A stretch of 64,000 nucleotides of DNA from Trichococcus collinsii (GTDB lineage: Bacteria > Bacillota > Bacilli > Lactobacillales > Aerococcaceae), in contig NZ_FNQH01000002.1 of NCBI RefSeq assembly GCF_900107505.1, positions 310,001 to 374,000 of the forward strand. Reading direction: 5' to 3'. Position numbers and translations under genes: made by a program. This document shows positions 17,320 through 26,056 of this stretch, piece after piece (position 1 is the stretch's first letter; each line of letters opens with the position of its first letter). Under the pieces are notes generated by a model. The model saw nothing but the letters and a program-made list of their open reading frames with translations. It did no database searches and was not told the origin of the DNA.

Positions 17320-18156
17320 CTACCCCCCGGTGTTCTCATCCATAATCTCAATATTCGTACGGATCAGTTCCTCGATCTTGCCGCTGTCTTCCATCTCATC
17401 CAAAATATCGTTCACCGCATCCAGAAAATCTTCGCTGTCTTTCGCAACGGCGATGGCCGATTCGTTCGGCGTGCTGGCGACGTCGAAGTCGGCGATTTCA
17501 AGGCCTTCGTTCTCTTCGACGTAGCGCTTCGCAACAGTCTCCACCATCAATACAGCATCCGCTTTGCCGGTGACCAGGTACAGGATGGCCGTGTTCAATT
17601 TCGGCACGGACTGGATTTCAGCATCCGGAAAATTTTCCAGCAGGTACGTCTCCTGGATCGTCGCCTTTTGCGTCGCCAACCTGGCTTTCTTCAGGTCGTT
17701 TTCCGAGCGGATATTATCCGCATCCTCCGACTTGATCACCAGGGCATCCTTTTGAGTAAAGTAAATGTCCGTGAAATCGACGCTTTGTTTTCTTTCTTCC
17801 GTAGGGTTCATGCCGGCGATTACCATATCGACCTTGCCAGCGGACAATGCCGGAATCAGGCCATCGAAGTCCATATCTATGACTTCCAGCTCGACCCCCA
17901 GTTCATCCGCGATGGTTTGGGCGATATCGATGTCGAAGCCGATGATTTTGTCCTCTCCGTCCTGCCCAAGATGCCACTCATACGGAGGATAATCAGCACA
18001 AGTTCCGACGACCAATTTGCCGCTGTCTTTGATTTCCTGCAGGGCGCTGCTTCCATCCGTCGCAGCGTTGTCGGCTGTTCCGCCCGTGTTTCCACATGCC
18101 GCCAAAGTCAAAAGACTCATCGTTCCCAAAATCATTTTCAAAAACCCTTTTTTCAA
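17320..18156 (-). CDS. Amino-acid ABC transporter substrate-binding lipoprotein (copy 2)
   Basis: A 278-residue family 3 solute-binding lipoprotein that captures an amino acid outside the membrane. The signal peptide ends in the lipobox LLTLAAC. The ligand-binding landmarks DYPPYEWH, GFDIDIAQ, AGMNPTEERKQSVDFTD and NESAIAVAKD are all present. The start is TTG at 18156, set by GGAGG upstream and by alignment with the paralogue. It is the fourth gene of the T-box operon. It is closely related to the binding protein just upstream, so it is a tandem duplicate. Confidence 0.92.
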   Translation of the reverse strand: MKKGFLKMILGTMSLLTLAACGNTGGTADNAATDGSSALQEIKDSGKLVVGTCADYPPYEWHLGQDGEDKIIGFDIDIAQTIADELGVELEVIDMDFDGLIPALSAGKVDMVIAGMNPTEERKQSVDFTDIYFTQKDALVIKSEDADNIRSENDLKKARLATQKATIQETYLLENFPDAEIQSVPKLNTAILYLVTGKADAVLMVETVAKRYVEENEGLEIADFDVASTPNESAIAVAKDSEDFLDAVNDILDEMEDSGKIEELIRTNIEIMDENTGG

Positions 18157-18245
18157 TCGTGATTCCTCCGCATTCTTTCCTTGTCTCAAAAAAAGGATGC
18201 CCTTTTCAGAGCACCCCTTGCACTTTTATTGGTTTAATACTGTTT

Positions 18246-19097
18246 TTATTCTGCTGTATTGTCTTCCATCAATTGTGTATTGACTTGAATCAATTCTTCA
18301 ATCTTGCCGCTGTCTTTCATTTCTGTCAAGATATCATTGACAGTGTTCAAGAATTCGCCGCCGTTTTTAGCGACTGCGATTGCTGATTCATTCGGGTCAC
18401 TTTGTACATCGAATTCAGCGATCATCAAAGTATCATTTTGGGAAACGAACTGCTTCGCAACCGTTTCAACCATCAAGATAGCGTCAACTTTTCCAGTTGT
18501 CAAAGACATGATTGCCGTGTTCCATTTTGGTACGGATTGGATTTCAGCATCCGGGAAGTTTTCCAACAGGTAATCTTCTTGAATTGTCGCTTTTTGCGTA
18601 GCCAATGCAGCTGTTTTCAATGAATCTTCAGATGTGATGGTTGCAGCGTCTTCTTTTCTGATCACCAATACGTCTTTTTGTGTGTAGTAGATGTCAGTGA
18701 AGTCAACGCTTTGTTTTCTTTCTTCAGTCGGGTTCATGCCGGCGATGATCATATCGATCTTGCCTGTGGATAATGCTGGGATCAAGCCGTCGAAGTCCAT
18801 GTCTTTGACTTCCAACTCAACGCCTAATTCATCAGCGATTGCTTGCGCGATATCGATGTCGAAACCGACCACTTTATCTTCGCCGTCTTTCACAAGGTGC
18901 CACTCGTATGGAGGATAATCCGCGGATGTACCCATCACCAATTTGCCGCTGTCCTTGATTTCCTGCAATTTATCTGTCGTTGTTGTAGCTACTGAATCTG
19001 TTGCGGAGCTGTCCGCTGTCTCGCTTGTATTGCCACATGCCGCCAAAGCAAGAATGCTCATTGCACCCAAAGCTAATTTCAATAATCCTTTTTTCAT
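18246..19097 (-). CDS. Amino-acid ABC transporter substrate-binding lipoprotein (copy 1)
   Basis: A 283-residue family 3 solute-binding lipoprotein. Signal peptide and lipobox ILALAAC end at residue 21. The ligand region shows SADYPPYEWH, GFDIDIAQAIADELGVE and IAGMNPTEERKQSVDFTDIY, the pattern of arginine/lysine/polar amino-acid binding proteins. GGAGGGG precedes the ATG. It sits between the ATPase gene and a tandem copy of itself, so the importer probably uses either of two binding proteins. Arginine is suggested only by the possible CGC specifier of the upstream T-box. Confidence 0.93.
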   Translation of the reverse strand: MKKGLLKLALGAMSILALAACGNTSETADSSATDSVATTTTDKLQEIKDSGKLVMGTSADYPPYEWHLVKDGEDKVVGFDIDIAQAIADELGVELEVKDMDFDGLIPALSTGKIDMIIAGMNPTEERKQSVDFTDIYYTQKDVLVIRKEDAATITSEDSLKTAALATQKATIQEDYLLENFPDAEIQSVPKWNTAIMSLTTGKVDAILMVETVAKQFVSQNDTLMIAEFDVQSDPNESAIAVAKNGGEFLNTVNDILTEMKDSGKIEELIQVNTQLMEDNTAE

Positions 19098-19126
19098 CCT
19101 AACCCCTCCAAATTTCTTTTTTTATT

Positions 19127-19849
19127 TTATAGGACTTTCGATAAGAAATCCTTTGTCCGCTCACTTTTAGGATGATTAAAAATCTCATCCGGTGTTCCTT
19201 GTTCCATCACTTGGCCGTCATCCATGAAAAGGATGCGGTCGCCGACTTCTTTCGCGAAGCCCATTTCGTGGGTCACGACTACCATCGTCATGCCTTCCAA
19301 CGCAAGATCTTTCATTACCTGCAACACTTCGCCGACCATTTCCGGGTCAAGCGCGGATGTCGGTTCATCGAACAGCATCATATCCGGCTCCATCGCCAAG
19401 GCCCGCGCGATTGCGATCCGTTGTTTCTGTCCGCCTGATAAGGATTGTGGATAAACATCGGCTTTCTCAGTCATACCCATACGCGTCAATAGTTTTCTGG
19501 CGATCGCTTCGGCTTTGTCTTTCGGTATTTTCTTGACTTGCTGCGGTCCGATCATGATGTTATCCAATACCGTCAGATGCGGGAAAAGATTGAAGCTTTG
19601 GAACACCATACCCATTTTTGTGCGGATGGAATCGATGTCCACACCTTTTTTGTTGATCTCTTGTCCTTCGAAGATCACTTTGCCGGTTGTCGGTTCCTCC
19701 AGCAGATTCATGCAGCGCAGAAACGTACTTTTGCCCGATCCGGATGGGCCGATGATAACGACCACTTCACCCGAGTTGATTTGTTCATCGATGCCTTTTA
19801 GGACTTGCTTATCCCCGAAAGATTTCGTAAGTTTTTCTGTTTTAATCAC
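19127..19849 (-). CDS. Amino-acid ABC transporter ATP-binding protein
   Basis: A 240-residue ATPase of the GlnQ/ArtP type that powers amino-acid import. Walker A is GPSGSGKST (residues 34-42), the signature is LSGGQKQR, Walker B is [11 protein letters not shown] and the switch His is in VVTHEMGFA. The start is GTG at 19849, which overlaps the permease stop by 8 bases, with GAGG upstream. It is the second gene of the T-box operon. Confidence 0.96.
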   Translation of the reverse strand: MIKTEKLTKSFGDKQVLKGIDEQINSGEVVVIIGPSGSGKSTFLRCMNLLEEPTTGKVIFEGQEINKKGVDIDSIRTKMGMVFQSFNLFPHLTVLDNIMIGPQQVKKIPKDKAEAIARKLLTRMGMTEKADVYPQSLSGGQKQRIAIARALAMEPDMMLFDEPTSALDPEMVGEVLQVMKDLALEGMTMVVVTHEMGFAKEVGDRILFMDDGQVMEQGTPDEIFNHPKSERTKDFLSKVL

Positions 19850-20492
19850 TTTGTTTCAACCTCATTTCTAGAATGTCCACTAATTTAGAGACGATTGATG
19901 TCATGATGAAGTACATCACAGCAGCGACCACTAGCGGGCCGAATGGCAAGAATGTCGCACCGCGGACCGTGTTTGCGGCGAACATCAAGTCGCGCAAGCC
20001 TAACACGGAAACGATGGATGTTTCTTTGATCAGTGTAACGAATTCGTTACCCAAAGCCGGAAGGATATTCTTGATGGCTTGTGGATAAATGATTTTTTGC
20101 ATCGCCATTGATTTGCTCATCCCGATCGAGCGGGCGGCTTCCATTTGGCCTTTGTCGACTGCTTGGATTCCGGAACGGATGATTTCGGCGATGTAGGCTG
20201 CCGAGTTCAATGATACAGCGATGACGCCGGATAGGAAGTCAGGCAATTCAATATTGATGACGTACAATCCATAATAAATGATGAATAATTGCACCAACAA
20301 TGGTGTACCCCGCACAATTTGGATGTACCCTTTCGCTAATATGCTGAGGAACTTGTTGGGCGACATTTTCATCAATGCCAATCCTGTCCCCAATATGACG
20401 CCCAGTACGATCGCACTGATTGAAAGGCCAATCGTATAACCTGCGCCTTGGAAATAAATCGGCATGTAGGTCTCAAAGAAAGTTGAATCCAT
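19842..20492 (-). CDS. Amino-acid ABC transporter permease
   Basis: A 216-residue inner-membrane permease of the HisMQ family with five hydrophobic segments. The family motifs [12 protein letters not shown] and the EAA loop ([20 protein letters not shown]) are clear. It is the first gene of the operon, directly downstream of a T-box leader. AAAGGGGA precedes the ATG. As only one permease is present, it likely works as a homodimer. Confidence 0.95.
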   Translation of the reverse strand: MDSTFFETYMPIYFQGAGYTIGLSISAIVLGVILGTGLALMKMSPNKFLSILAKGYIQIVRGTPLLVQLFIIYYGLYVINIELPDFLSGVIAVSLNSAAYIAEIIRSGIQAVDKGQMEAARSIGMSKSMAMQKIIYPQAIKNILPALGNEFVTLIKETSIVSVLGLRDLMFAANTVRGATFLPFGPLVVAAVMYFIMTSIVSKLVDILEMRLKQSD

Positions 20493-20542
20493 TTGTATAT
20501 AATCCCCTTTTTTATGTTTTTGCTGGTGGTGCTTTGGGTACT

Positions 20543-20792
20543 AAAAAACCGCCCCTTGTATTGCTACAAGAGACGGGTCAATGTTTGATTCCGCGGTACC
20601 ACTCTAGTTGATCTGCTGTGAAACAACAAATCCACCTCGATTAAATTAACGCATAAAGTGCGTAAAAGGCTACTGAACGTTCACCTTTTCGTCATCCGAA
20701 GTGCGCTTCAATTTGATATTTTACTGCTGGGCTTCCACTCTATCCCGGCTCGCTGGAGAAAATATTCAAATCTACTCTCTTCATCACTGACT
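20543..20792 (-). promoter_or_regulatory. T-box riboswitch leader of the amino-acid ABC operon
   Basis: On the minus strand the T-box motif AGAGTGGTACCGCGGAATC lies at 20587-20605. The terminator stem CCGTCTCTTGTA/TACAAGGGGCGG with a T-run lies at 20543-20576. The stem I base (GUCA...UGAC with a GA-type kink-turn) starts at about 20791. Its specifier loop, between GAAG and CUUC, carries AGUA on the 5' side and GAAGCGCA on the 3' side. Reading GAA-G-CGC-A gives CGC, an arginine codon (20703-20705); the register is not certain. Uncharged tRNA binding would prevent termination and switch on the importer. Confidence 0.93.
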
Positions 20793-20937
20793 TTGTTTTA
20801 TTCAGTTGTGGTATGAAATCATAATATAAGATTTGAAAAGAACTGTCAACAAAAAAACTATCATCGGATTTTCATATGATTCCTTTTTCTGAGAAAAGTA
20901 GTGATCACTCGATCTTTTTCTCATTTTTCATCTCAAT

Positions 20938-21141
20938 TTATGCCTCGTCCACGATCTGTTGCACACGTCCGACCTGGTCGCCTTCAACCAGCATGACTTT
21001 GATTCCGTGCGGATGATTGGGGCTGTTGGTCAACAACCGTTTCACATGCCCTCTTGTCAATTTCCCGGTACGTTGGTCTTTCTTCAAAACGATATCGACC
21101 AAACCGCCGATTTTGATGTTTTTTCTGAGTTTTCCGTCCAT
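20938..21141 (-). CDS. ywbE: YwbE family protein
   Basis: A 67-residue protein matching the conserved YwbE family (KNIKIGGLVDIVLKKDQRTG followed by KLTRGHVKRLLTNSPNHPHG). It is a small, single-domain, probably RNA- or protein-binding fold; role unknown. The ATG at 21141 has AAAGAGG upstream; the longer open frame starting further upstream has no site. It begins 13 bases after pepF ends, so the two are probably one transcript. Confidence 0.92.
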   Translation of the reverse strand: MDGKLRKNIKIGGLVDIVLKKDQRTGKLTRGHVKRLLTNSPNHPHGIKVMLVEGDQVGRVQQIVDEA

Positions 21142-21154
21142 AGTATCCTCTTTC

Positions 21155-22963
21155 TCAAGCAAGTTTTTTGCTTAGTGTGATGATTTGATCGACTGCTTCG
21201 TCCAAATAGCGGATCGTGTCCTGCAGCGCCTGATCCGTTTTGATGTCCACGCCGGCCAATGCTGCGGCTTCTGCGGATTCCAATTGGTCCCCTAGCGCCA
21301 GGAATTCCAACCATTTTCCGACAGCCGGTTCCCCTTCCGTTTTGACGCGCAGGAAGGCTTGGGTCGCGATCGTCAAGCCGGCCGAATAGGTGTAGGAATA
21401 TAGACCCATGTAGTAATGGATTTGACGCATCCATGTCAGCTCCGCTCCGGCGTTGATTTCCACAGCATCTCCCCAGAATTGCTCCAGTACGCTCCTTTTG
21501 ATTTCGCTCAATTTGCCGGCATCGAAGCTCTTGCCCGCATCTATCAGGTTGTAGACTTCTCTTTGGTAGGCCGCCTCCAGCAGGTGCGTAACGAAATTGT
21601 GGAAATAGGTGTCGGAAAGCATCTTCGTCAAAGCGAAGCGCTGCATGCGCGCATCCGTGCTCTTGCGCGCCAACGACTCCGTCAACAACAGTTCGTTGAA
21701 GGTGGATGGGCCTTCGATCAGGTACAATGATGGCTCCGAACCAAGGATGCTGTTGTTTTCGTTCGACAGGATCATCTGTCCGGCATGGCCCAATTCATGG
21801 ATCAGCGTGTATACGTCCGAAAGTTGGTTCGCCCATGACATCAGGATGTAAGGGTGCGTGCCGTATGGGCTCGTGCAGAATCCGCCTGTCGATTTTCCGA
21901 TATTCTGGGCGAAATCGATCCAGCGCTCCGGATAAGCCTGCATAATCCGGTCGGTATAATCTTGACCCAATACCGCGATGGCGTCCTGCACCATCACCCG
22001 CGACTCTTCGATCGACACTTGCGGCGAATACTCCGGATCCAGCGCAATCTTCAAGTCGGCATAGGTCATTTTGTTCAGTCCGCGTATTTCCTTCAGGTGG
22101 GTGATGTATTTCTGCATAACCGGCGCTAGGTCGATCATGATCGTGTCGATCTGGCGGTCATACAGATCGCGCGTCACTTCCTGCCCGTAAAGCAGATAGT
22201 CAATCACGGAATCGAAACCGCGCATCGTCGCCAGCGTCTTTTCTTTCTGCAGCTGGGTATAATAGGCCGTTGCGACAACGTTCTCGTAATCGCTGAGGAC
22301 AGCCGAGAATTTATCGAAAGCTGCCCGACGGATCGCTGTGTCATCGTGATACATGTAGTAATCTTCGTAGAGCACGAAGCTCAACGGATATTCCTTCCCG
22401 TCGGCCGTAAAGGTGCCGAAGTCCATATCGCCAAGGCGGGCCTGCTCATAGATAGCGCTCGGCGCATCCAATGTTGGAGCCAACTGGGCCAATGCCTTTT
22501 CGACTTCAGGCGCAAGCTGGATGTTTTTATTTTTTTTTATGTGGCGGATGTAAGAAGCGAAGCGCTCTTCTTCCGAAATGACTTGATTGAAGACAGCGGC
22601 ATCGCAGCCGATCAGTTCCGATTCGAAGAATGTCAGTTGGGCATTGATGTCTGCCATCGCGTTCGCCGTTTGCCGGGACAATTCGACATTGTCCGGATCG
22701 GTCAGGTCGGTCGCTTCCGGCATCATCGCATAGTGATCCGCCAATGTCGCGGTTTCGATGAGTTTTTCGTATTCTTTGATTGCGGCAAGGATCGTTTTGG
22801 CGTCCGTGAGTTTGCCTTCGTACGTCGTTGCGAAGGTTGCTGTTGCAACTTTTAAACCATTCAAAGCGGCCTCGAAGTCTGCTCTTGTTTTATAAAGGGC
22901 GGTCACATCCCAAGTCAATGCCTCAGGGACGTCCGCGCGGTTTTTCAGTTGTTCTTGTGTCAT
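21155..22963 (-). CDS. pepF: Oligoendopeptidase F
   Basis: A 602-residue M3B zinc metallopeptidase that degrades short peptides in the cytoplasm. The zinc motif HELGH is at residues 389-393, with the third ligand Glu in the following GPSTFNE helix. The N-terminal helical lobe (residues 1-200) and the conserved SPYGTHPYILMSW and TYSAGLTIATQAF regions fit PepF. AAAGGAGC precedes the ATG. It is followed by ywbE. Upstream lies the large CTCCGG palindrome cluster, so its promoter must be in or just after that cluster. Confidence 0.96.
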   Translation of the reverse strand: MTQEQLKNRADVPEALTWDVTALYKTRADFEAALNGLKVATATFATTYEGKLTDAKTILAAIKEYEKLIETATLADHYAMMPEATDLTDPDNVELSRQTANAMADINAQLTFFESELIGCDAAVFNQVISEEERFASYIRHIKKNKNIQLAPEVEKALAQLAPTLDAPSAIYEQARLGDMDFGTFTADGKEYPLSFVLYEDYYMYHDDTAIRRAAFDKFSAVLSDYENVVATAYYTQLQKEKTLATMRGFDSVIDYLLYGQEVTRDLYDRQIDTIMIDLAPVMQKYITHLKEIRGLNKMTYADLKIALDPEYSPQVSIEESRVMVQDAIAVLGQDYTDRIMQAYPERWIDFAQNIGKSTGGFCTSPYGTHPYILMSWANQLSDVYTLIHELGHAGQMILSNENNSILGSEPSLYLIEGPSTFNELLLTESLARKSTDARMQRFALTKMLSDTYFHNFVTHLLEAAYQREVYNLIDAGKSFDAGKLSEIKRSVLEQFWGDAVEINAGAELTWMRQIHYYMGLYSYTYSAGLTIATQAFLRVKTEGEPAVGKWLEFLALGDQLESAEAAALAGVDIKTDQALQDTIRYLDEAVDQIITLSKKLA

Positions 22964-23049
22964 GATTTTTTGCTCCTTTTTTCGTGCTTGTTGACGAATG
23001 TCGAATGAATGCTTCCATTATAACAAAAAAATGCTGCCGGCGTCGGGTG

Positions 23050-23331
23050 TCGAGCTTGGCGCGGCTTCGCCGGAGTTCGACACCCGTAAACTCTCTCAGC
23101 TCCGGCAAAATCAAACCTGATAGGAGCTGGTGCTTTCCTCCGGTGAGCGGCTTTCTCATCGGAGTTGGGCTTCCGGCGATTTGCTCTGCTCCTGTGAGCG
23201 AATGTCGGCCGGAGCTGGGCGCGAAATCGCAGCCTGTCCTCCGTCGAGCGATGGTTCGTCGGAGGTGACTTTGCGCTCGCCTTAGCTCTGGCAAGGAGTG
23301 CCCCGCCGGAGTTGCGCTCGCCAAAAATCAT
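23050..23331. repeat. CTCCGG palindrome cluster B
   Basis: At least five more or less intact units lie in about 280 bases. Clear ones are CTCCGG-tgagcggctttctcat-CGGAG and CTCCG-tcgagcgatggttcgt-CGGAG; others have one arm decayed (CTCCTGTGAGCG...GGCCGGAG, TTCGCCGGAG). Spacers of 15-40 bases differ from each other. This fills the gap between pepF and the ketopantoate reductase gene. The long minus-strand open frames here are GC-rich artefacts. Confidence 0.75.
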
Positions 23332-23362
23332 TCGGCGCTGCTTCAACCTTCAGCAACAACGC

Positions 23363-23388
23363 AAAAGCCCCCGCTAGCGAGGGCTTGA
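23363..23388 (-). terminator. Terminator of the ketopantoate reductase gene
   Basis: On the minus strand AAGCCCTCGCTAGCGGGGGCTT folds into a hairpin followed by TTGCG. It lies 35 bases after the stop codon at 23423. Confidence 0.75.
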
Positions 23389-23422
23389 TGTCTTCGCCTG
23401 CGAAGGCCGGTAATTCGTTCTC

Positions 23423-24340
23423 TCAGTATGTTGCTTCGATGGCTTGGATCTGATCGTATAGGTACTGGTTCGTCGGAGCAGGCAATCCGTATTTTTTCGC
23501 TTTTTTCAGAATGGTACCTGCAAACAACTCGACCTCTGAAGGCCGTTTCGCAATGCCATCCTGCCGCATCGATGGCATCTCCAACGGCGTAAGTCCGTCG
23601 ATGATCGCCAAGTCATTTTCCAGATCGGTTTCGGTCAGGTTGACGCCTTCCTTCTGGGCAATCGGCAGGACTTCGCGCATGGCAGCAATCATCAGATCGC
23701 GGGATGGTCCTGCTTCGTGGATGTCACGGAAAGTGCCTTCCTTCACCATCAGCACTTGGTTCACGCCGACATTCAGCATAAATTTCGCCCACATGCGGTG
23801 CAGGATATCCGCTTCGACCACATGCGGCAGGCCTGTTTCTTCGAAGAAAGCCGCAACTGCATCCAAACGCGCCTGTTTTTCGGCAGCGTCGAGGCCGATG
23901 CGCAGTTCACCGATATGGACAGATTTCACATCGTTGCCGATGCGCAACGCGTCCATCCCTTGGGCTACGCAGTGGATGACTTTCTCATCGCCGAATGCAG
24001 CTCCGATGACTTCCTCGCTGGCGATGCCGTTCAGGACCGAAATGATCGTTGTCTCCGGCCCGACCTGGTGGCGGGCGGTTTCGATTGCTTCATCCAAGTG
24101 GGTTCCTTTTACGGCCAAAATGACCAGATCCGCCGGTGCCAGGCTAGCATCCGTTTCGTCAACGTACTGGAAATTGCAGGCTTCGCCGTTGAAGGTAAAC
24201 CCTTGTTCTTGGTAGCGCGCCATCCGTTCTTTGTTGACGACGATGCGCACGCGGTCCTTTCCGACGGCCTTTGTGAAATGGTGCCCGTAAAGGATCCCCA
24301 GGGCACCCAATCCGATGATGGCTACAGTTTCTATCTTCAT
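23423..24340 (-). CDS. panE: 2-dehydropantoate 2-reductase family protein
   Basis: A 305-residue NADPH-dependent reductase that makes pantoate from ketopantoate in the coenzyme A pathway. The Rossmann motif IGLGALGILYG is at residues 7-17. LAVKGTHLDEAI, NGIASEEVIG and the catalytic Lys region RMWAKFMLNVGVNQ follow, and the C-terminal helix ends in SEVELFAGTILKKAKKYG. ATG at 24340 is chosen because AAAGAGGCG lies upstream. The panE family also includes enzymes with other 2-keto acid substrates, so PanE function itself is probable rather than certain. It follows the pyridoxal kinase-like gene by 41 bases. Confidence 0.87.
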   Translation of the reverse strand: MKIETVAIIGLGALGILYGHHFTKAVGKDRVRIVVNKERMARYQEQGFTFNGEACNFQYVDETDASLAPADLVILAVKGTHLDEAIETARHQVGPETTIISVLNGIASEEVIGAAFGDEKVIHCVAQGMDALRIGNDVKSVHIGELRIGLDAAEKQARLDAVAAFFEETGLPHVVEADILHRMWAKFMLNVGVNQVLMVKEGTFRDIHEAGPSRDLMIAAMREVLPIAQKEGVNLTETDLENDLAIIDGLTPLEMPSMRQDGIAKRPSEVELFAGTILKKAKKYGLPAPTNQYLYDQIQAIEATY

Positions 24341-24381
24341 TTGTTCACGCCTCTTTCCGAAAGATTCTTGCATAACTTCTT

Positions 24382-25245
24382 CTATTCAGCCAGTTTGTAT
24401 TTGCGCAGTTGCGCGATCAGATATGGCAGATCCGTCTCGAATTGGACACCATAGTGCAGTTCGCGTCCGCTTTTCAGCGTGCGCTCGATCACCATGCTGT
24501 TGTAGCGGACAGCCGTATCGGTGGCTACAGCCAGCGGTAGATTTTGGAAAAGCAGACCGCCCACGACGCTTGTGAACAGATCACCCGCGCCGTCATAATG
24601 GCCGGGAAAATGTTTCGCGAAAGCATAATGCGCTTCGGGATCGTTTTGGCTGACGCAGATAGCACCGATCGTTTCCGTTTCCAAAGAAACACCCGTCAGC
24701 ACGACGCTCTTCGGATTCAACACCCGCAAATCAGCCAATACTCCCGCAACCTCTGCTTCCTTATAAGGCTTCTTCAACATGGGGCGTTTCGTCAAAAAAC
24801 AGGCTTCCGTCACGTTCGGCGTGATCACCGTTGCTTCCTGGCAGAGCGCCGCCATCTCTTCCACATATTCCAGCGTGAAACCCGGATAGAGCACGCCTTG
24901 ATCGCCCATCGCCGGATCTAGGATGATGTGGGCATCCTCGGCCGCAAATGTATGGATAATTTCGCGTACGATGTCGATTTGCTGGTGCGAACCCAGATAG
25001 CCGATCAGGATGCCGTCGAATTTGATGCCCAATGATTGCCAATGCTGCAGAATACCCCCCATTTCCTGGGTCAGATCCAAAAAGGTATAGCCTTCAAATT
25101 CTTTACCCGTATGGGTGGATAATAGTGCAGTCGGCAGGATGCTCACCCAATTGTCCAGGCAGCTCACTACAGGAACCGCCACGTTCATGGAAATACGGCA
25201 ACTGGCGGAAATATCTTGAATAAGCAGTACTCTCGGTTGACTCAA
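24382..25245 (-). CDS. Pyridoxal/pyridoxamine kinase family protein
   Basis: A 287-residue ribokinase-superfamily enzyme close to PdxK/PdxY, phosphorylating B6 vitamers with ATP. Visible are the N-terminal LLIQDISASCRISM, the substrate loop LSTHTG, the DPAMGDQGVLYPG block, PNVTEA and the anion-hole motif HYDGAGDLFTSVV, whose Asp is the catalytic base. The start is TTG at 25245, with AAAGGGG upstream. It is divergent from an ECF S-component gene 170 bases away, which could carry a matching vitamin; that link is an inference. Confidence 0.87.
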   Translation of the reverse strand: MSQPRVLLIQDISASCRISMNVAVPVVSCLDNWVSILPTALLSTHTGKEFEGYTFLDLTQEMGGILQHWQSLGIKFDGILIGYLGSHQQIDIVREIIHTFAAEDAHIILDPAMGDQGVLYPGFTLEYVEEMAALCQEATVITPNVTEACFLTKRPMLKKPYKEAEVAGVLADLRVLNPKSVVLTGVSLETETIGAICVSQNDPEAHYAFAKHFPGHYDGAGDLFTSVVGGLLFQNLPLAVATDTAVRYNSMVIERTLKSGRELHYGVQFETDLPYLIAQLRKYKLAE

Positions 25246-25415
25246 ATGCTTGCACCCCTTTACTTTAGAAACTCAATTATTCCCATTCTATCATCTTTTC
25301 ATCGGATTTTCTCATTTTTCCATCATTTTGAAAATTCTTATGAAAACGATGAGAAAAAGAGTGCAAACTTTTGCATAAGGACTATAATTAAAAATAATGC
25401 TTGGAGGCGAATTGC

Positions 25416-25913
25416 ATGAAAACTAAAAAAAGTAGTACTTACAGATTGGTTGTTTTGGCCTTATTTATGGCGCTGACTGTCGTCATGACCTTATTGTTCC
25501 GCATTCCGATTCCTTACGGTTACGTCAACTTGGGAGACATGGTGCTTCTGTTGGCCGGTCTATCGTTCGGAGGCAGCGCAGGCTTCTTCGTCGGCTCACT
25601 CGGCAGCATGTTGGCCGACCTGTTTGCTGGCTATGCCTTCTATGCGCCGATCACTTTTGTCGTAAAAGGCTTGGAAGGTTTCTTTGCCGGTTGGTTGTTC
25701 CAGAAAATGGACCACAAGAGGCCGTTGGTTGCCACCGTGATTGCCGGTGTGTGGATGGCGATCGGTTACGCCATCGGGGACACGGTCCTTTTCGGCTTCG
25801 GCGCTGCGATTGCTTCATTCCCGTTGAACATCGCACAAGGACTCGTAGGAGCTTTCTTGTCCACCCTCTTGTATCGCTGGTTGAACCCTTATATTGCGAA
25901 GAAACTCAAATAA
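25416..25913 (+). CDS. ECF transporter S component
   Basis: A 165-residue membrane protein with six hydrophobic segments, the substrate-binding subunit of an energy-coupling factor vitamin transporter. It shows VVLALFMALTVVMTLLFRIP, NLGDMVLLLAGLSFG and GFFVGSLGSMLADL, typical of the S-component fold. The shared ECF module (EcfA/A'/T) is not encoded nearby, as is usual in Firmicutes. TTGGAGGC precedes ATG 25416. The divergent pyridoxal kinase-like gene makes a B6 vitamer or HMP plausible, but the substrate cannot be read from the sequence. Confidence 0.88.
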   Translation: MKTKKSSTYRLVVLALFMALTVVMTLLFRIPIPYGYVNLGDMVLLLAGLSFGGSAGFFVGSLGSMLADLFAGYAFYAPITFVVKGLEGFFAGWLFQKMDHKRPLVATVIAGVWMAIGYAIGDTVLFGFGAAIASFPLNIAQGLVGAFLSTLLYRWLNPYIAKKLK

Positions 25914-26000
25914 CGACCGCGCGTTGAGGGAAACTTGTCGAATATTCTCTCTGCATTCGACAAGTTAGCTCCATTTTGAAAATAATTACCCAAAACCAGA

Positions 26001-26043
26001 AGAACGCCCATTCCGCGAACCGTGCGGAATGGGCGTTCTTTTT
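26001..26043. terminator. Bidirectional terminator between convergent genes
   Basis: AGAACGCCCATTCCGC pairs exactly with GCGGAATGGGCGTTCT; T-runs follow on the plus strand and T-rich sequence on the minus strand. It separates the ECF S-component gene from the AEC transporter. Confidence 0.88.
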
Positions 26044-26056
26044 GCTTATATACCGT

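Noticed and set aside
22923-23346. Two minus-strand open frames of about 130 codons
   Set aside because: They run through the CTCCGG palindrome cluster and have basic, low-complexity products; no start site.
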